Made by a program: the position numbers and the translations under genes. DNA of 10,646 bases from Candidatus Pelagibacterales bacterium (GTDB lineage Bacteria > Pseudomonadota > Alphaproteobacteria > Pelagibacterales > Pelagibacteraceae), in NCBI GenBank assembly GCA_016882185.1, contig VHCC01000021.1, positions 1 through 10,646 on the forward strand, given 5' to 3'. This document shows, piece by piece, positions 1 to 7,130 of the stretch (the stretch's first letter is position 1; each line of letters starts with the position of its first letter). The notes below the pieces were generated by a model, which saw nothing but the letters and a program-made list of their open reading frames with translations, did not search any database and was not told the origin of the DNA.

Positions 1-170
1 ATGTTGAGCTTAATCAAATTAAATCTTTTGAGAAAAAACTTTTATCAAAAATAAAATCAGAAGCTTCAGATATATTAAATAATATTAAATCTTCAGGGAA
101 AATTGATGAATCTAATGAAGAAAAGTTGAAAATATTTATTACTGAATTTAAGAAAGGTTTTCAAAAATAA
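1..170 (+). CDS. atpA: F1Fo-ATP synthase subunit alpha, C-terminal end (partial)
   Basis: The left edge cuts this gene. The reading frame starting at base 3 gives 55 residues ending at a TAA stop at 168-170. The peptide is a charged helical tail (…KSFEKKLLSKIKSEA… and ending KKGFQK), as expected for the C-terminal helical domain of the catalytic hexamer's alpha subunit. The catalytic and nucleotide-binding parts lie outside the window. Identity rests mainly on context: it directly precedes atpG in the order alpha-gamma-beta-epsilon, the standard alphaproteobacterial order. Its stop overlaps the atpG start by one base (TAATG), which suggests translational coupling. The short fragment alone would not identify the family securely. 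Confidence 0.88.
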   Translation, partial: VELNQIKSFEKKLLSKIKSEASDILNNIKSSGKIDESNEEKLKIFITEFKKGFQK

Positions 171-1054
171 TGGCTAGCTTAAAGTTTTTAAGAAATAGAA
201 TTAGTAGCGTTAAATCTACCCAAAAAATAACAAAGGCGATGAAAATGGTTGCTGCTGCTAAGCTTAGAAAAGCCCAACAAAATGCAGAGAATGCAAGGCC
301 TTATTCGGAGAAGTTAAATTCTATAATATCAAATTTAAAAAATTCGGTAACCGATATGGACTCAGCACCAAAATTATTAGTAGGCAATCAAAAGAATGAA
401 ACTCATCTTTGTGTAGTTTTAAGTTCTGATCGAGGATTATGTGGTGGTTTTAATACAAATATTTGCAGAAAAGCAAAAGTATTTTTTGAAAAAATATTAA
501 ATGAAAGAAAAACTTTAAAAGTTATAGTTGTTGGAAGCAAAGCCAATGATCAATTGAAGAGAAAGTATAATCAATACATTATTGATAAAATATCTTTAAA
601 GGATGAAAAAGTTATCTCTTTTGGAAAAGCACAAGAAATTACTGATAAAATACTAAATCTATTTGCTAGAAATGAATTTGATATTTGTACTTTGTTTTAT
701 AATCAATTTAAAAGTGTTATTTCTCAGATACCTCAAGCACAACAATTAATTCCAGTTTCAATTGAACAAAAATCAAATCAGCAATCTTTAGCAAGCAATA
801 GTGAATATGAGTATGAGCCAGATGAAAATGAAATTTTAGAGAACCTTTTACCAAAAAATATTGCAACGCAGATTTATGCAGCTTTTTTAGAAAATCAGGC
901 CAGTGAGCAAGGCTCGCGAATGACTGCCATGGATAATGCAACTAGAAACGCAGGGGATTTAATTGCTAAACTTACAATTAATTATAACAGAACAAGACAA
1001 GCGGTGATTACTAAAGAGTTAATAGAAATTATTTCTGGAGCTGAATCTTTATAG
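170..1054 (+). CDS. atpG: F1Fo-ATP synthase subunit gamma
   Basis: Encodes the 294-residue central rotor shaft of F1, which turns inside the alpha3beta3 ring and couples proton flow through Fo to ATP synthesis on the cytoplasmic face of the inner membrane. The N-terminus is the family hallmark (MASLKFLRNRISSVKSTQKI, then TKAMKMVAAAKL), which forms one half of the coiled coil. The C-terminal half of the coil carries the conserved MTAMDNATRNA segment at residues 251-261 and ends in the helix leading to ISGAESL. An SSDRGLCGGFN motif lies in the Rossmann-like middle domain. Length matches the family (about 285-295). The start overlaps the atpA stop (TAATG), with a modest AAAGG about 12 nt upstream inside atpA. 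The stop TAG at 1052-1054 forms part of the ribosome-binding site for atpD. Confidence 0.98.
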   Translation: MASLKFLRNRISSVKSTQKITKAMKMVAAAKLRKAQQNAENARPYSEKLNSIISNLKNSVTDMDSAPKLLVGNQKNETHLCVVLSSDRGLCGGFNTNICRKAKVFFEKILNERKTLKVIVVGSKANDQLKRKYNQYIIDKISLKDEKVISFGKAQEITDKILNLFARNEFDICTLFYNQFKSVISQIPQAQQLIPVSIEQKSNQQSLASNSEYEYEPDENEILENLLPKNIATQIYAAFLENQASEQGSRMTAMDNATRNAGDLIAKLTINYNRTRQAVITKELIEIISGAESL

Positions 1055-1057
1055 GAG
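1053..1057 (+). promoter_or_regulatory. Shine-Dalgarno site of atpD (AGGAG)
   Basis: AGGAG lies 4 nt before the atpD ATG and partly overlaps the atpG stop codon (TAG at 1052-1054). It is the only strong Shine-Dalgarno sequence I find in front of any gene in the window. That fits the need to make three beta subunits per complex against one gamma. The spacing is a little short but functional by the usual rules. Confidence 0.75.
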
Positions 1058-1061
1058 AATT

Positions 1062-2486
1062 ATGGAAAATAAATTTGGAAAAATAGTTCAGGTTATTGGA
1101 GCGGTTGTCGACGTAAAATTTGATAAGGATTTACCTGAAATTTTAACAGCACTTGAGTGCGATAATAACGGATTAAGAGTAGTTTTAGAGGTCGCTCAAC
1201 ATCTTGGAGAAAATACAGTTAGAACTATTGCAATGGATTCAACGGAGGGATTAAAAAGGGGTGATAAAGTTGTAAACACTGGAAAAGCAATTACTGTTCC
1301 TGTTGGTCCAGAAACATTAGGAAGAATTATTAATGTTATTGGTGAACCAATTGATCAAAAGGGTCCATTAAAAACAAAAGAAAGTTGGCCAATTCATAGG
1401 TCAGCACCAGCCTATGTTGAGCAATCAACAGAAACAGAAGTTCTGGTCACAGGAATTAAAGTAGTTGATTTACTTGCACCGTATTCTCGAGGAGGAAAAA
1501 TTGGGTTGTTTGGTGGAGCTGGAGTTGGAAAAACAGTTTTGATTATGGAATTAATTAACAACGTTGCAAAAGCGCACGGTGGATATTCAGTGTTTGCGGG
1601 AGTTGGAGAAAGAACAAGAGAGGGAAATGATCTGTATCACGAAATGATAGAGTCGGGCGTTATTAAAACTGATGGTCCAGGATCTAAGGCTGCATTAGTT
1701 TACGGACAAATGAATGAACCTCCCGGAGCAAGAGCTCGAGTTGCATTATCAGGATTAACACTTGCTGAATATTTTAGGGATAAAGAAGGTCAAGACGTTC
1801 TTTTCTTTGTTGATAATATTTTCAGATTCACGCAGGCTGGATCAGAGGTTTCAGCTTTACTTGGTCGAATTCCTTCTGCTGTGGGATATCAGCCAACATT
1901 AGCAACAGACATGGGTAACTTACAAGAAAGAATTACAACAACAAGCAAAGGATCTATTACCTCTGTGCAGGCGATTTACGTTCCTGCGGATGACTTAACG
2001 GACCCTGCTCCAGCAACTTCGTTCTCTCACTTAGATGCAACAACAGTTTTATCAAGACAAATTGCTGAGCTTGGAATTTATCCAGCAGTGGATCCCCTAG
2101 ACTCAACATCAAGAATTCTCGATCCTAGAATTGTTGGTGAGGAACATTATCGAGTTGCAAGGGAGGTTCAAAAAATTTTACAAAACTATAAATCTTTACA
2201 GGATATTATAGCAATTTTGGGTATGGACGAGTTATCTGAAGAGGATAAATTAGTAGTATCAAGAGCAAGAAAGATCCAAAGATTTTTATCGCAACCCTTC
2301 TTTGTTGCGGAAGTCTTCACAGGTTCTCCAGGAAAATTAGTTGATCTTCAATCAACAATTAAAGGTTTTGATGCAATTTGCAAAGGCCAGTATGATCATT
2401 TGCCAGAGTCCGCATTTTATATGGTTGGAACAATTGAAGAGGCGGTAGCTAAGGCAGAAAAAATGGCAAAAGATGCTGCAGCTTAA
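1062..2486 (+). CDS. atpD: F1Fo-ATP synthase subunit beta (catalytic)
   Basis: The 474-residue beta subunit carries the three catalytic sites of F1-ATPase. The Walker A loop GGAGVGKT is at residues 151-158. The catalytic glutamate in GVGERTREGNDLYHEM is Glu183 (E. coli Glu181). The Walker B aspartate in DVLFFVDN is Asp251. RIPSAVGYQPTLATDMG follows. The DELSEED lever that contacts the gamma shaft is intact at residues 389-395. The N-terminal beta-barrel (about 1-80) and C-terminal helical domain are complete, and length is typical. The gene begins 7 nt after atpG and ends 5 nt before atpC. Its base composition is less extreme than that of the - strand genes, as expected for a very conserved, highly expressed protein. 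Confidence 0.99.
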   Translation: MENKFGKIVQVIGAVVDVKFDKDLPEILTALECDNNGLRVVLEVAQHLGENTVRTIAMDSTEGLKRGDKVVNTGKAITVPVGPETLGRIINVIGEPIDQKGPLKTKESWPIHRSAPAYVEQSTETEVLVTGIKVVDLLAPYSRGGKIGLFGGAGVGKTVLIMELINNVAKAHGGYSVFAGVGERTREGNDLYHEMIESGVIKTDGPGSKAALVYGQMNEPPGARARVALSGLTLAEYFRDKEGQDVLFFVDNIFRFTQAGSEVSALLGRIPSAVGYQPTLATDMGNLQERITTTSKGSITSVQAIYVPADDLTDPAPATSFSHLDATTVLSRQIAELGIYPAVDPLDSTSRILDPRIVGEEHYRVAREVQKILQNYKSLQDIIAILGMDELSEEDKLVVSRARKIQRFLSQPFFVAEVFTGSPGKLVDLQSTIKGFDAICKGQYDHLPESAFYMVGTIEEAVAKAEKMAKDAAA

Positions 2487-2491
2487 TTTAA

Positions 2492-2884
2492 ATGGCAGAT
2501 AATATTAATTTAGAAATTGTAACCCCAAAGCAAGTCGCCTATTCAAAAGCAGTTGATAGCGTTGTTGTTTCAGGAATAGAGGGGGATATGGAAATATTTA
2601 AAGATCATATTTCTTTAATAACTTTTCTTAAACCCGGAAAAATTATCGCAAAGAGTGGAAATGACTCAGATACATTTTTTTCAACTGGGGGCATTGTAGA
2701 ATTTTCTAATAATAAGCTAAGTATTTTATTAGATAATTTTTTTGATAGTACAACATTTCAAAGTGAAGAGTTGTTAAAGCTAAAACAAAATGCAGAAAAA
2801 AAATTGAATAATAAAGAAATTTCTGATGAGGAAATCTACTTAAATAATCAAATCATTGAACAGATTAATAATCTGAAGTCTTAA
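2492..2884 (+). CDS. atpC: F1Fo-ATP synthase subunit epsilon
   Basis: This 130-residue protein binds gamma at the foot of the F1 stalk and can inhibit ATP hydrolysis through its C-terminal helices. An N-terminal beta-sandwich covers about residues 1-85, with family features LEIVTPKQVAYSKAVDSVVV, an IEGDMEIFKDH loop and TFLKPGKI. A charged helical tail follows (about 90-130, SEELLKLKQNAEKKLNN). Sequence conservation is low, as is usual for this subunit, so the position right after atpD is an important part of the call. The ATG lies 5 nt after the atpD stop with no recognisable Shine-Dalgarno site, so translation is probably coupled to atpD. Its stop codon TAA (2882-2884) overlaps the rppH stop on the other strand. 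Confidence 0.95.
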   Translation: MADNINLEIVTPKQVAYSKAVDSVVVSGIEGDMEIFKDHISLITFLKPGKIIAKSGNDSDTFFSTGGIVEFSNNKLSILLDNFFDSTTFQSEELLKLKQNAEKKLNNKEISDEEIYLNNQIIEQINNLKS

Positions 2885-3348
2885 AGATAAGTTTTAAACT
2901 CTTCTATAACCTGTTCGTAAAGTTTTTTTTTAAAAGGAACTATTAATTTAGGAAGCTCCAAAGGATCAGTCCAACGCCAATCATAAAATTCTGCTTTTTT
3001 TTGCTTAATATTGATTTCGCTATGTTTACCTGTAAATTTAATAAGAAACCAAGTTTGTTTCTGTCCTTTATATTTTCCATCCCATATTTTTCCAAGCAGT
3101 TCATTAGGTAAATCATAAATAAATTCTTTTTCTGATTTTTTAATAATTTCTATTGATGTAATTCCTGTTTCTTCTTTAAGTTCTCTTTTAGCTGCGCTTT
3201 CTATATCTTCTTTATGGTCAACACCACCTTGGGGCATTTGCCAGGCTTTTGTGTTATCAATTCTTTTTCCAATAAAAACCTTAGCTTCTTGATTAAGTAA
3301 CATTATCCCCACACCTTTTCTGTATGGAAGATTTTCTAAGCCTTTCAT
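2881..3348 (-). CDS. rppH: RNA pyrophosphohydrolase (Nudix family)
   Basis: Removes pyrophosphate from the 5'-triphosphate end of mRNAs, which starts 5'-end-dependent decay. The 155-residue protein has a complete Nudix box at residues 41-63: Gly41, Glu47, then RELKEETGI at 55-63, whose glutamates bind the catalytic metal. WQMPQGG (36-42) and the N-terminal PYRKGVGIMLLN are characteristic of the RppH/IalA subgroup rather than of other Nudix enzymes. WRWTDPLELP near the C-terminus is also typical. It is the last gene of the - strand series. Its ATG overlaps the ctpA stop by 4 nt (ATGA), and no Shine-Dalgarno site is visible. Adjacency to atpC is, from general knowledge, common in alphaproteobacteria. 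An invasion-related role (IalA) is known only in some pathogens and is not implied here. Confidence 0.95.
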   Translation of the reverse strand: MKGLENLPYRKGVGIMLLNQEAKVFIGKRIDNTKAWQMPQGGVDHKEDIESAAKRELKEETGITSIEIIKKSEKEFIYDLPNELLGKIWDGKYKGQKQTWFLIKFTGKHSEINIKQKKAEFYDWRWTDPLELPKLIVPFKKKLYEQVIEEFKTYL

Positions 3349-4490
3349 GAAACTTTTAAGAGCTTGAGAGCATAAATTAATTGATTATCGTTGATGGGAT
3401 CATTAATTTTAAAATTATCTTTTTGTTGCTCAACTTTAATGTCTGGAAGGACACCAATTTCCTCAATTGTTTCACCACTTGGAAGATAGTATTTAGCTGT
3501 AGTTAATCTTAATCCACCTCCATTAGATAAAGGCATAATCGATTGCACAGAACCTTTGCCAAAAGATTTTTCACCAATAACAATTGCACGCTTGTGATCC
3601 TTTAAGGCTCCCGCAACTATCTCTGATGCAGAAGCTGAACCTTGGTTTATTAGAACAATAAGAGGCTTTCCGTTAGTTTCATCGCCCTTTTTAGAATTAT
3701 ATATTTTTATGTCTCGAGGATCTCTTCCTTTTGTAGAAACAATTTCTCCACTATCTAAAAATGCATCAGATATTTTAATTGCCTGCGATAGAAGACCGCC
3801 AGGGTTATTTCTTAAATCCAAAATGTATCCAGTAATATTTGTATTATTTCGTTTTATTTCTTTAATTTTATCTATTAATTCATCACCACTTTTTTCATTA
3901 AAGGATCTTAGCCTTAAATAACCAATATTTTCTTTTACTTCTGAAATGACTGATTTAGTTTTAATTATTTCTCTAACTATCTTTACAGTTATTGGTTCAC
4001 TAACATTTATTCTTCTAATAGTTAATGTGATGGAAGTTCCGCTTTTGCCACGCATAGTACTTACTGCCTCGTCCAAAGTAAGGCCTTTGACTTGTTTATC
4101 GTCCAACTTAATAATGTAATCTCCTGATTTTATTCCCGCTTTGTCAGCCGGTGTATCATCAATTGGAGTTATTACTTTAACAAGCCCACCTTCCATAGTA
4201 ACTTCAATTCCAAGACCACCAAATTCACCTTTGGTTTCTGTATTCATATTCTTAAAAGTTTTAGGACTCATATATGAAGAATAAGGATCTAGAGACTGCA
4301 GCATCCCATTTATTGCTCCATCGATTACTTCACCTTCATTAATTTTTTTAAAATATTCATTATTGATTGTTTCAAGAATATCTCCAAATAAATCTAATTT
4401 TTCATAAAGGGCATCTTTTTTTTGGGAAAAGGCGTTCTGTGAAAATACATTTAAAAATAAAAATGTAAGTAGTATGGAAATTTTTTTCAT
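3345..4490 (-). CDS. ctpA: Periplasmic C-terminal processing protease, S41 family
   Basis: A 381-residue tail-specific serine protease. Residues 1-22 look like a Sec signal peptide: MKK, a hydrophobic core (ISILLTFLFLNVF), then a likely cut near AFS-Q, so it should act in the periplasm. A PDZ domain spans about 88-165, with GGLGIEV as the usual start and IDDTPADKAGIKSGDYI in its middle. The S41 catalytic core follows. Ser287 in NQGSASASE and Lys312 in GEKSFGKGSVQ form the Ser-Lys dyad, with Gln316 four residues on. The 25-residue Ser-Lys spacing equals that of E. coli Prc (452/477) and algal CtpA (372/397). The protein is slightly short for the family but complete. It starts 2 nt after the rlmH stop and overlaps rppH by 4 nt. 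Its natural substrates cannot be read from the sequence. Confidence 0.95.
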   Translation of the reverse strand: MKKISILLTFLFLNVFSQNAFSQKKDALYEKLDLFGDILETINNEYFKKINEGEVIDGAINGMLQSLDPYSSYMSPKTFKNMNTETKGEFGGLGIEVTMEGGLVKVITPIDDTPADKAGIKSGDYIIKLDDKQVKGLTLDEAVSTMRGKSGTSITLTIRRINVSEPITVKIVREIIKTKSVISEVKENIGYLRLRSFNEKSGDELIDKIKEIKRNNTNITGYILDLRNNPGGLLSQAIKISDAFLDSGEIVSTKGRDPRDIKIYNSKKGDETNGKPLIVLINQGSASASEIVAGALKDHKRAIVIGEKSFGKGSVQSIMPLSNGGGLRLTTAKYYLPSGETIEEIGVLPDIKVEQQKDNFKINDPINDNQLIYALKLLKVS

Positions 4491-4492
4491 TA

Positions 4493-4936
4493 TTATTGTC
4501 TATGGTAAGGATGGTTTACCATAATTGTAGCGGATCTGTAAATTTGTTCAGTTAGGATTACTCTGGCTAAAGAGTGTGTAAAAGTCAGTTTACTGAGGCA
4601 TATTTCCTCAAAGTTTTCTTTATTTAAATTTTTTTTAAAACCTTCGGGCTCTCCAATAATAAATAGCGTTTCCTTAATGGAAGAACTGATTAATTTACTA
4701 AGTTTTTTACAAAAGTTTTCAGTATTAAAATTTTGACCATTTTCACTAAGAAATATTATTTTTTTTTGTTTTTTATCTTTAATTATATTTTCAAGTTCTT
4801 TTTTAGATATATGTTCAATTCCAAAACTAGTAATTCCGCTATTTTTTAAAGCTTTAAGTCTGCTCTCATACCTTTTGCATAACTCATTTTCTTCATCCTT
4901 GTTTAATCTGCCTAAACAAAGAATTTTTATTTTCAT
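4493..4936 (-). CDS. rlmH: 23S rRNA (pseudouridine1915-N3)-methyltransferase
   Basis: A SPOUT-family methyltransferase that methylates pseudouridine 1915 in helix 69 of 23S rRNA, a late step in 50S maturation. The knotted SAM-binding region shows FIIGEPEGF (residues 92-100) and LTFTHSLARVILTEQIYRS (117-135). The C-terminus ends NHPYHRQ, matching the conserved HPYH tail. I place the start at 4936, giving 147 residues that begin MKIKILCLGR, the standard N-terminus. A longer in-frame reading from 4975 would add 13 unconserved residues and overlap rsfS by 40 nt. With the chosen start, the rsfS stop and rlmH start share one base (TAATG). The typical length is about 155, so this version is slightly trimmed. 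The neighbour rsfS also acts on the large ribosomal subunit. Confidence 0.94.
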   Translation of the reverse strand: MKIKILCLGRLNKDEENELCKRYESRLKALKNSGITSFGIEHISKKELENIIKDKKQKKIIFLSENGQNFNTENFCKKLSKLISSSIKETLFIIGEPEGFKKNLNKENFEEICLSKLTFTHSLARVILTEQIYRSATIMVNHPYHRQ

Positions 4937-5292
4937 TAAACAAAAATTTTTTGATTTGGAATAATATCTTCCCACATTTTTTCTAATTCATAATTTTTTC
5001 GTTGCTCTTGATGAAAAATATGAATTATGACATCTATTGCATCAATTAGTTTCCAGTTGTCACTATCTTTTCCTTCTATTTTACAACCTTTAATTCCCAT
5101 TTTTTTAAGTTCTTCAATCGTATTTTCAGAGACAGACTGAATGTGTCTAGAAGACGTTCCGCTTGCAACAATCATATAGTCAGCAATAGAACTCTTATTT
5201 GCAAGATTAATAGTTACGATGTTTTTTGCTTTATTATCATCAAGAATTTTAATTATTTCTTTGAGAAGGACTTCTTTTTTTTTAACTTGCAT
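4936..5292 (-). CDS. rsfS: Ribosomal silencing factor RsfS
   Basis: Binds bL14 on the large subunit and blocks subunit joining, which slows translation when nutrients are scarce. The 118-residue protein has the complete family pattern: ADYMIVASGTSSRH at residues 37-50, EG at 73-74 followed by DNWKLIDAIDVIIHIF (78-93), and YELEKMW at 101-107. The start overlaps the end of nadD by 11 nt. The nadD-rsfS-rlmH order is widely conserved in bacteria. The third to sixth codons contain an A9 run (lysines 4-6). No Shine-Dalgarno site is present, so initiation is probably coupled to nadD translation. Confidence 0.95.
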   Translation of the reverse strand: MQVKKKEVLLKEIIKILDDNKAKNIVTINLANKSSIADYMIVASGTSSRHIQSVSENTIEELKKMGIKGCKIEGKDSDNWKLIDAIDVIIHIFHQEQRKNYELEKMWEDIIPNQKIFV

Positions 5293-5845
5293 TAATTGTT
5301 TTTTTTATTTTTGATGATGAAACATTCATACCTTTTGTACTTAAAAAATACCACCTATGTTGTTTATCTTTTGAAATTAGGTTTAAAGATTTATATTTTT
5401 CGAGCTTTTTTGCAGCTACTGAATTTAATGATTTTATTGAGAATTCAGGTCTATTAATGATGATGATAGATAGCTTGTTTAAAATCTCATTATATTTTTT
5501 CCATTGATTAAATTTAATAAAACTATCAGCTCCCATTATAAAATAATATTTATGATTAGAGGATTTGTTGATTATGTAGTCTATATTATCAAATAAAAAA
5601 TTAGATTCTGTTTTTTCTTCAGTATATTGAACTTTAATTACATTCTTATTTTTTTTTATAAAATCATTGCATAATTTTATTCTGTTCAAAATATCGATTG
5701 ATGAATTGTTATTTTTTAAAGGATTTTTTTTGGTAATAAGCCATATAACTTTATTTAAGTGAAATCTTTTAATTGCCTCTAGCGAAATATTTAAATGTCC
5801 AATATGGGGGGGATCAAAAGTTCCACCAAGAATACCAATTTTCAT
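5282..5845 (-). CDS. nadD: Nicotinate-nucleotide adenylyltransferase
   Basis: Transfers AMP from ATP to nicotinate mononucleotide, giving deamido-NAD, the penultimate step of NAD synthesis. The 187-residue protein starts MKIGILGGTFDPPHIGHL. The (H/T)xGH nucleotidyltransferase motif is H14-I-G-H17, preceded by the GGTFDP loop. KKNPLK follows near residue 40, a conserved substrate-site segment. The C-terminal VSSSKIK (175-181) is a conservative version of the family's ISSTxIR motif, with Ser for Thr and Lys for Arg. Length is slightly below the usual 190-215. The gene sits 18 nt after proA and overlaps rsfS by 11 nt. Confidence 0.95.
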   Translation of the reverse strand: MKIGILGGTFDPPHIGHLNISLEAIKRFHLNKVIWLITKKNPLKNNNSSIDILNRIKLCNDFIKKNKNVIKVQYTEEKTESNFLFDNIDYIINKSSNHKYYFIMGADSFIKFNQWKKYNEILNKLSIIIINRPEFSIKSLNSVAAKKLEKYKSLNLISKDKQHRWYFLSTKGMNVSSSKIKKTINAS

Positions 5846-5863
5846 TATAATTTTACAAAAAAG

Positions 5864-7126
5864 TTAAGGTCTAATTTGTCCATTACCTTTTACTAGATAT
5901 TTATAAGTTACTAGTTGCTCAAGCCCAACTGGTCCACGAGGATGTAATTTGTTGGTGGATATACCTACTTCTGCGCCAAAGCCAAATTCATTCCCATCTG
6001 CAAATTGAGTAGAAGCATTATGTAAAACTATTGCACTATTTACACTAGATAAAAATAATGAAGCATTTTTTTTATTATTTGTCACAATAGTATCTGTATG
6101 TTGAGTTCCATATTTATTAATGTGAGTGATTGCTTCTTCAACTCCATTTACAATTTTTACTGAAATTGAAGAGTCAAGGTACTCTGTTTTCCAATCTTTT
6201 TCGGTTGCTAGATCAATATTAGAACCTATGTAATTTTTTTTAGTAATTTTATCGCCAATAATTCTACATCCGCTAATACTCAATAATTGCAATATTGGAT
6301 TTAAGTGAGTTTTTATACATGCCTTGTCAATTAATAAAGTTTCTGCAGCCCCGCATATACTAGTATTTCTCATTTTAGCATTTAGGGTAATTTTTTTGGC
6401 CATGTTTAAATCAGCATATTTATCAATGTAGACATGACACAAACCTTCCAAATGACCAATGGTTGGAACATTGGAAGTGGTTTGAACTTTTTTTACTAAG
6501 TTTTTTCCTCCTCTTGGAATAATAACATCAATAAATTTATCCATACTTGAAAGCATGTAATCAACTAATTTTCTATTTGTGTTATTAATTAATTGAACAC
6601 AATTTTCATTAATTTTATTCTTCTTTAATGATTTTCTGAAACATTCAGAAATAACTTTATTTGTATGAATAGCTTCGCTACCACCTCTTAAAATCACTGC
6701 ATTTCCAGATTTAAAACATAGAATTGCAATATCTGAAGTTACGTTAGGTCTAGATTCATATATTACTCCAATAACACCAATAGGTACCGTGTATTTACTA
6801 ATAATCATTCCATTAGGTCTTTTCCATTTTGATATTATTTTTTGTGTTGGGTCTTTAAGTTTAATAACCTCCTGAATGGATTTAATTATATAATTAATTT
6901 TATTGTCATTAAGAATAAGTCGATCAATTAAATTTTTACCAAGGCCCTTTTTTTTAGCTTTTGATACATCAGATATATTTGCTTTTAAGATATCTTTTTT
7001 TTTTAATTTAAGATTTTTATAAAAATCTATAAGAACTTTGTTTTTCTTTTTTTCATTTAATAATGATAAATCTTTTGATGCCTTTAAGGCATTTAAACCA
7101 ATCGTATTTAAATAATTATTAATCAT
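5864..7126 (-). CDS. proA: Glutamate-5-semialdehyde dehydrogenase (gamma-glutamyl phosphate reductase)
   Basis: Second enzyme of proline synthesis: reduces gamma-glutamyl phosphate to glutamate-5-semialdehyde with NADPH. The 420-residue protein has the normal length and layout of this aldehyde-dehydrogenase branch: PIGVIGVIYESRPNVT (115-130), LRGGSEA (146-152), IIPRGG (202-207) and the catalytic cysteine Cys258 in TSICGAAETLL. The C-terminal signature (LHPRGPVGLEQL, then YKYLVKGNGQIRP) is complete. It begins 4 nt after the proB stop, and the two enzymes are thought to pass the unstable phosphate intermediate directly. An A10 run in the coding strand (6995-7004, around lysines 42-44) is a possible slippage site. 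proC, the last step, is not in the window. Confidence 0.97.
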   Translation of the reverse strand: MINNYLNTIGLNALKASKDLSLLNEKKKNKVLIDFYKNLKLKKKDILKANISDVSKAKKKGLGKNLIDRLILNDNKINYIIKSIQEVIKLKDPTQKIISKWKRPNGMIISKYTVPIGVIGVIYESRPNVTSDIAILCFKSGNAVILRGGSEAIHTNKVISECFRKSLKKNKINENCVQLINNTNRKLVDYMLSSMDKFIDVIIPRGGKNLVKKVQTTSNVPTIGHLEGLCHVYIDKYADLNMAKKITLNAKMRNTSICGAAETLLIDKACIKTHLNPILQLLSISGCRIIGDKITKKNYIGSNIDLATEKDWKTEYLDSSISVKIVNGVEEAITHINKYGTQHTDTIVTNNKKNASLFLSSVNSAIVLHNASTQFADGNEFGFGAEVGISTNKLHPRGPVGLEQLVTYKYLVKGNGQIRP

Positions 7127-7130
7127 AAAT

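Noticed and set aside
717..941. Open frame of 74 codons on the - strand inside atpG
   Set aside because: Antisense to a strongly conserved gene; the translated sequence has no recognisable family motif and no initiation signal.
2861..2875. Small inverted repeat CAGATT-AAT-AATCTG at the end of atpC as a terminator
   Set aside because: Only 6 bp with four A-T pairs and a 3-nt loop, inside coding sequence, with no U-tract on either strand.
2923..2931. T9 run after atpC as a + strand terminator tail
   Set aside because: It is the complement of lysine codons in rppH; the only preceding stem is a 5-bp AAACT/AGTTT pair with a loop of about 20 nt, and similar T-runs occur throughout the - strand genes.
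3709..3921. Open frame of 70 codons on the + strand inside ctpA
   Set aside because: Lies opposite the conserved S41 core of ctpA; a shadow of that gene's codon pattern.
4937..4975. 13-residue N-terminal extension of RlmH
   Set aside because: It overlaps rsfS, has no family similarity, and the internal Met gives the standard MKIKI start in a TAATG junction.
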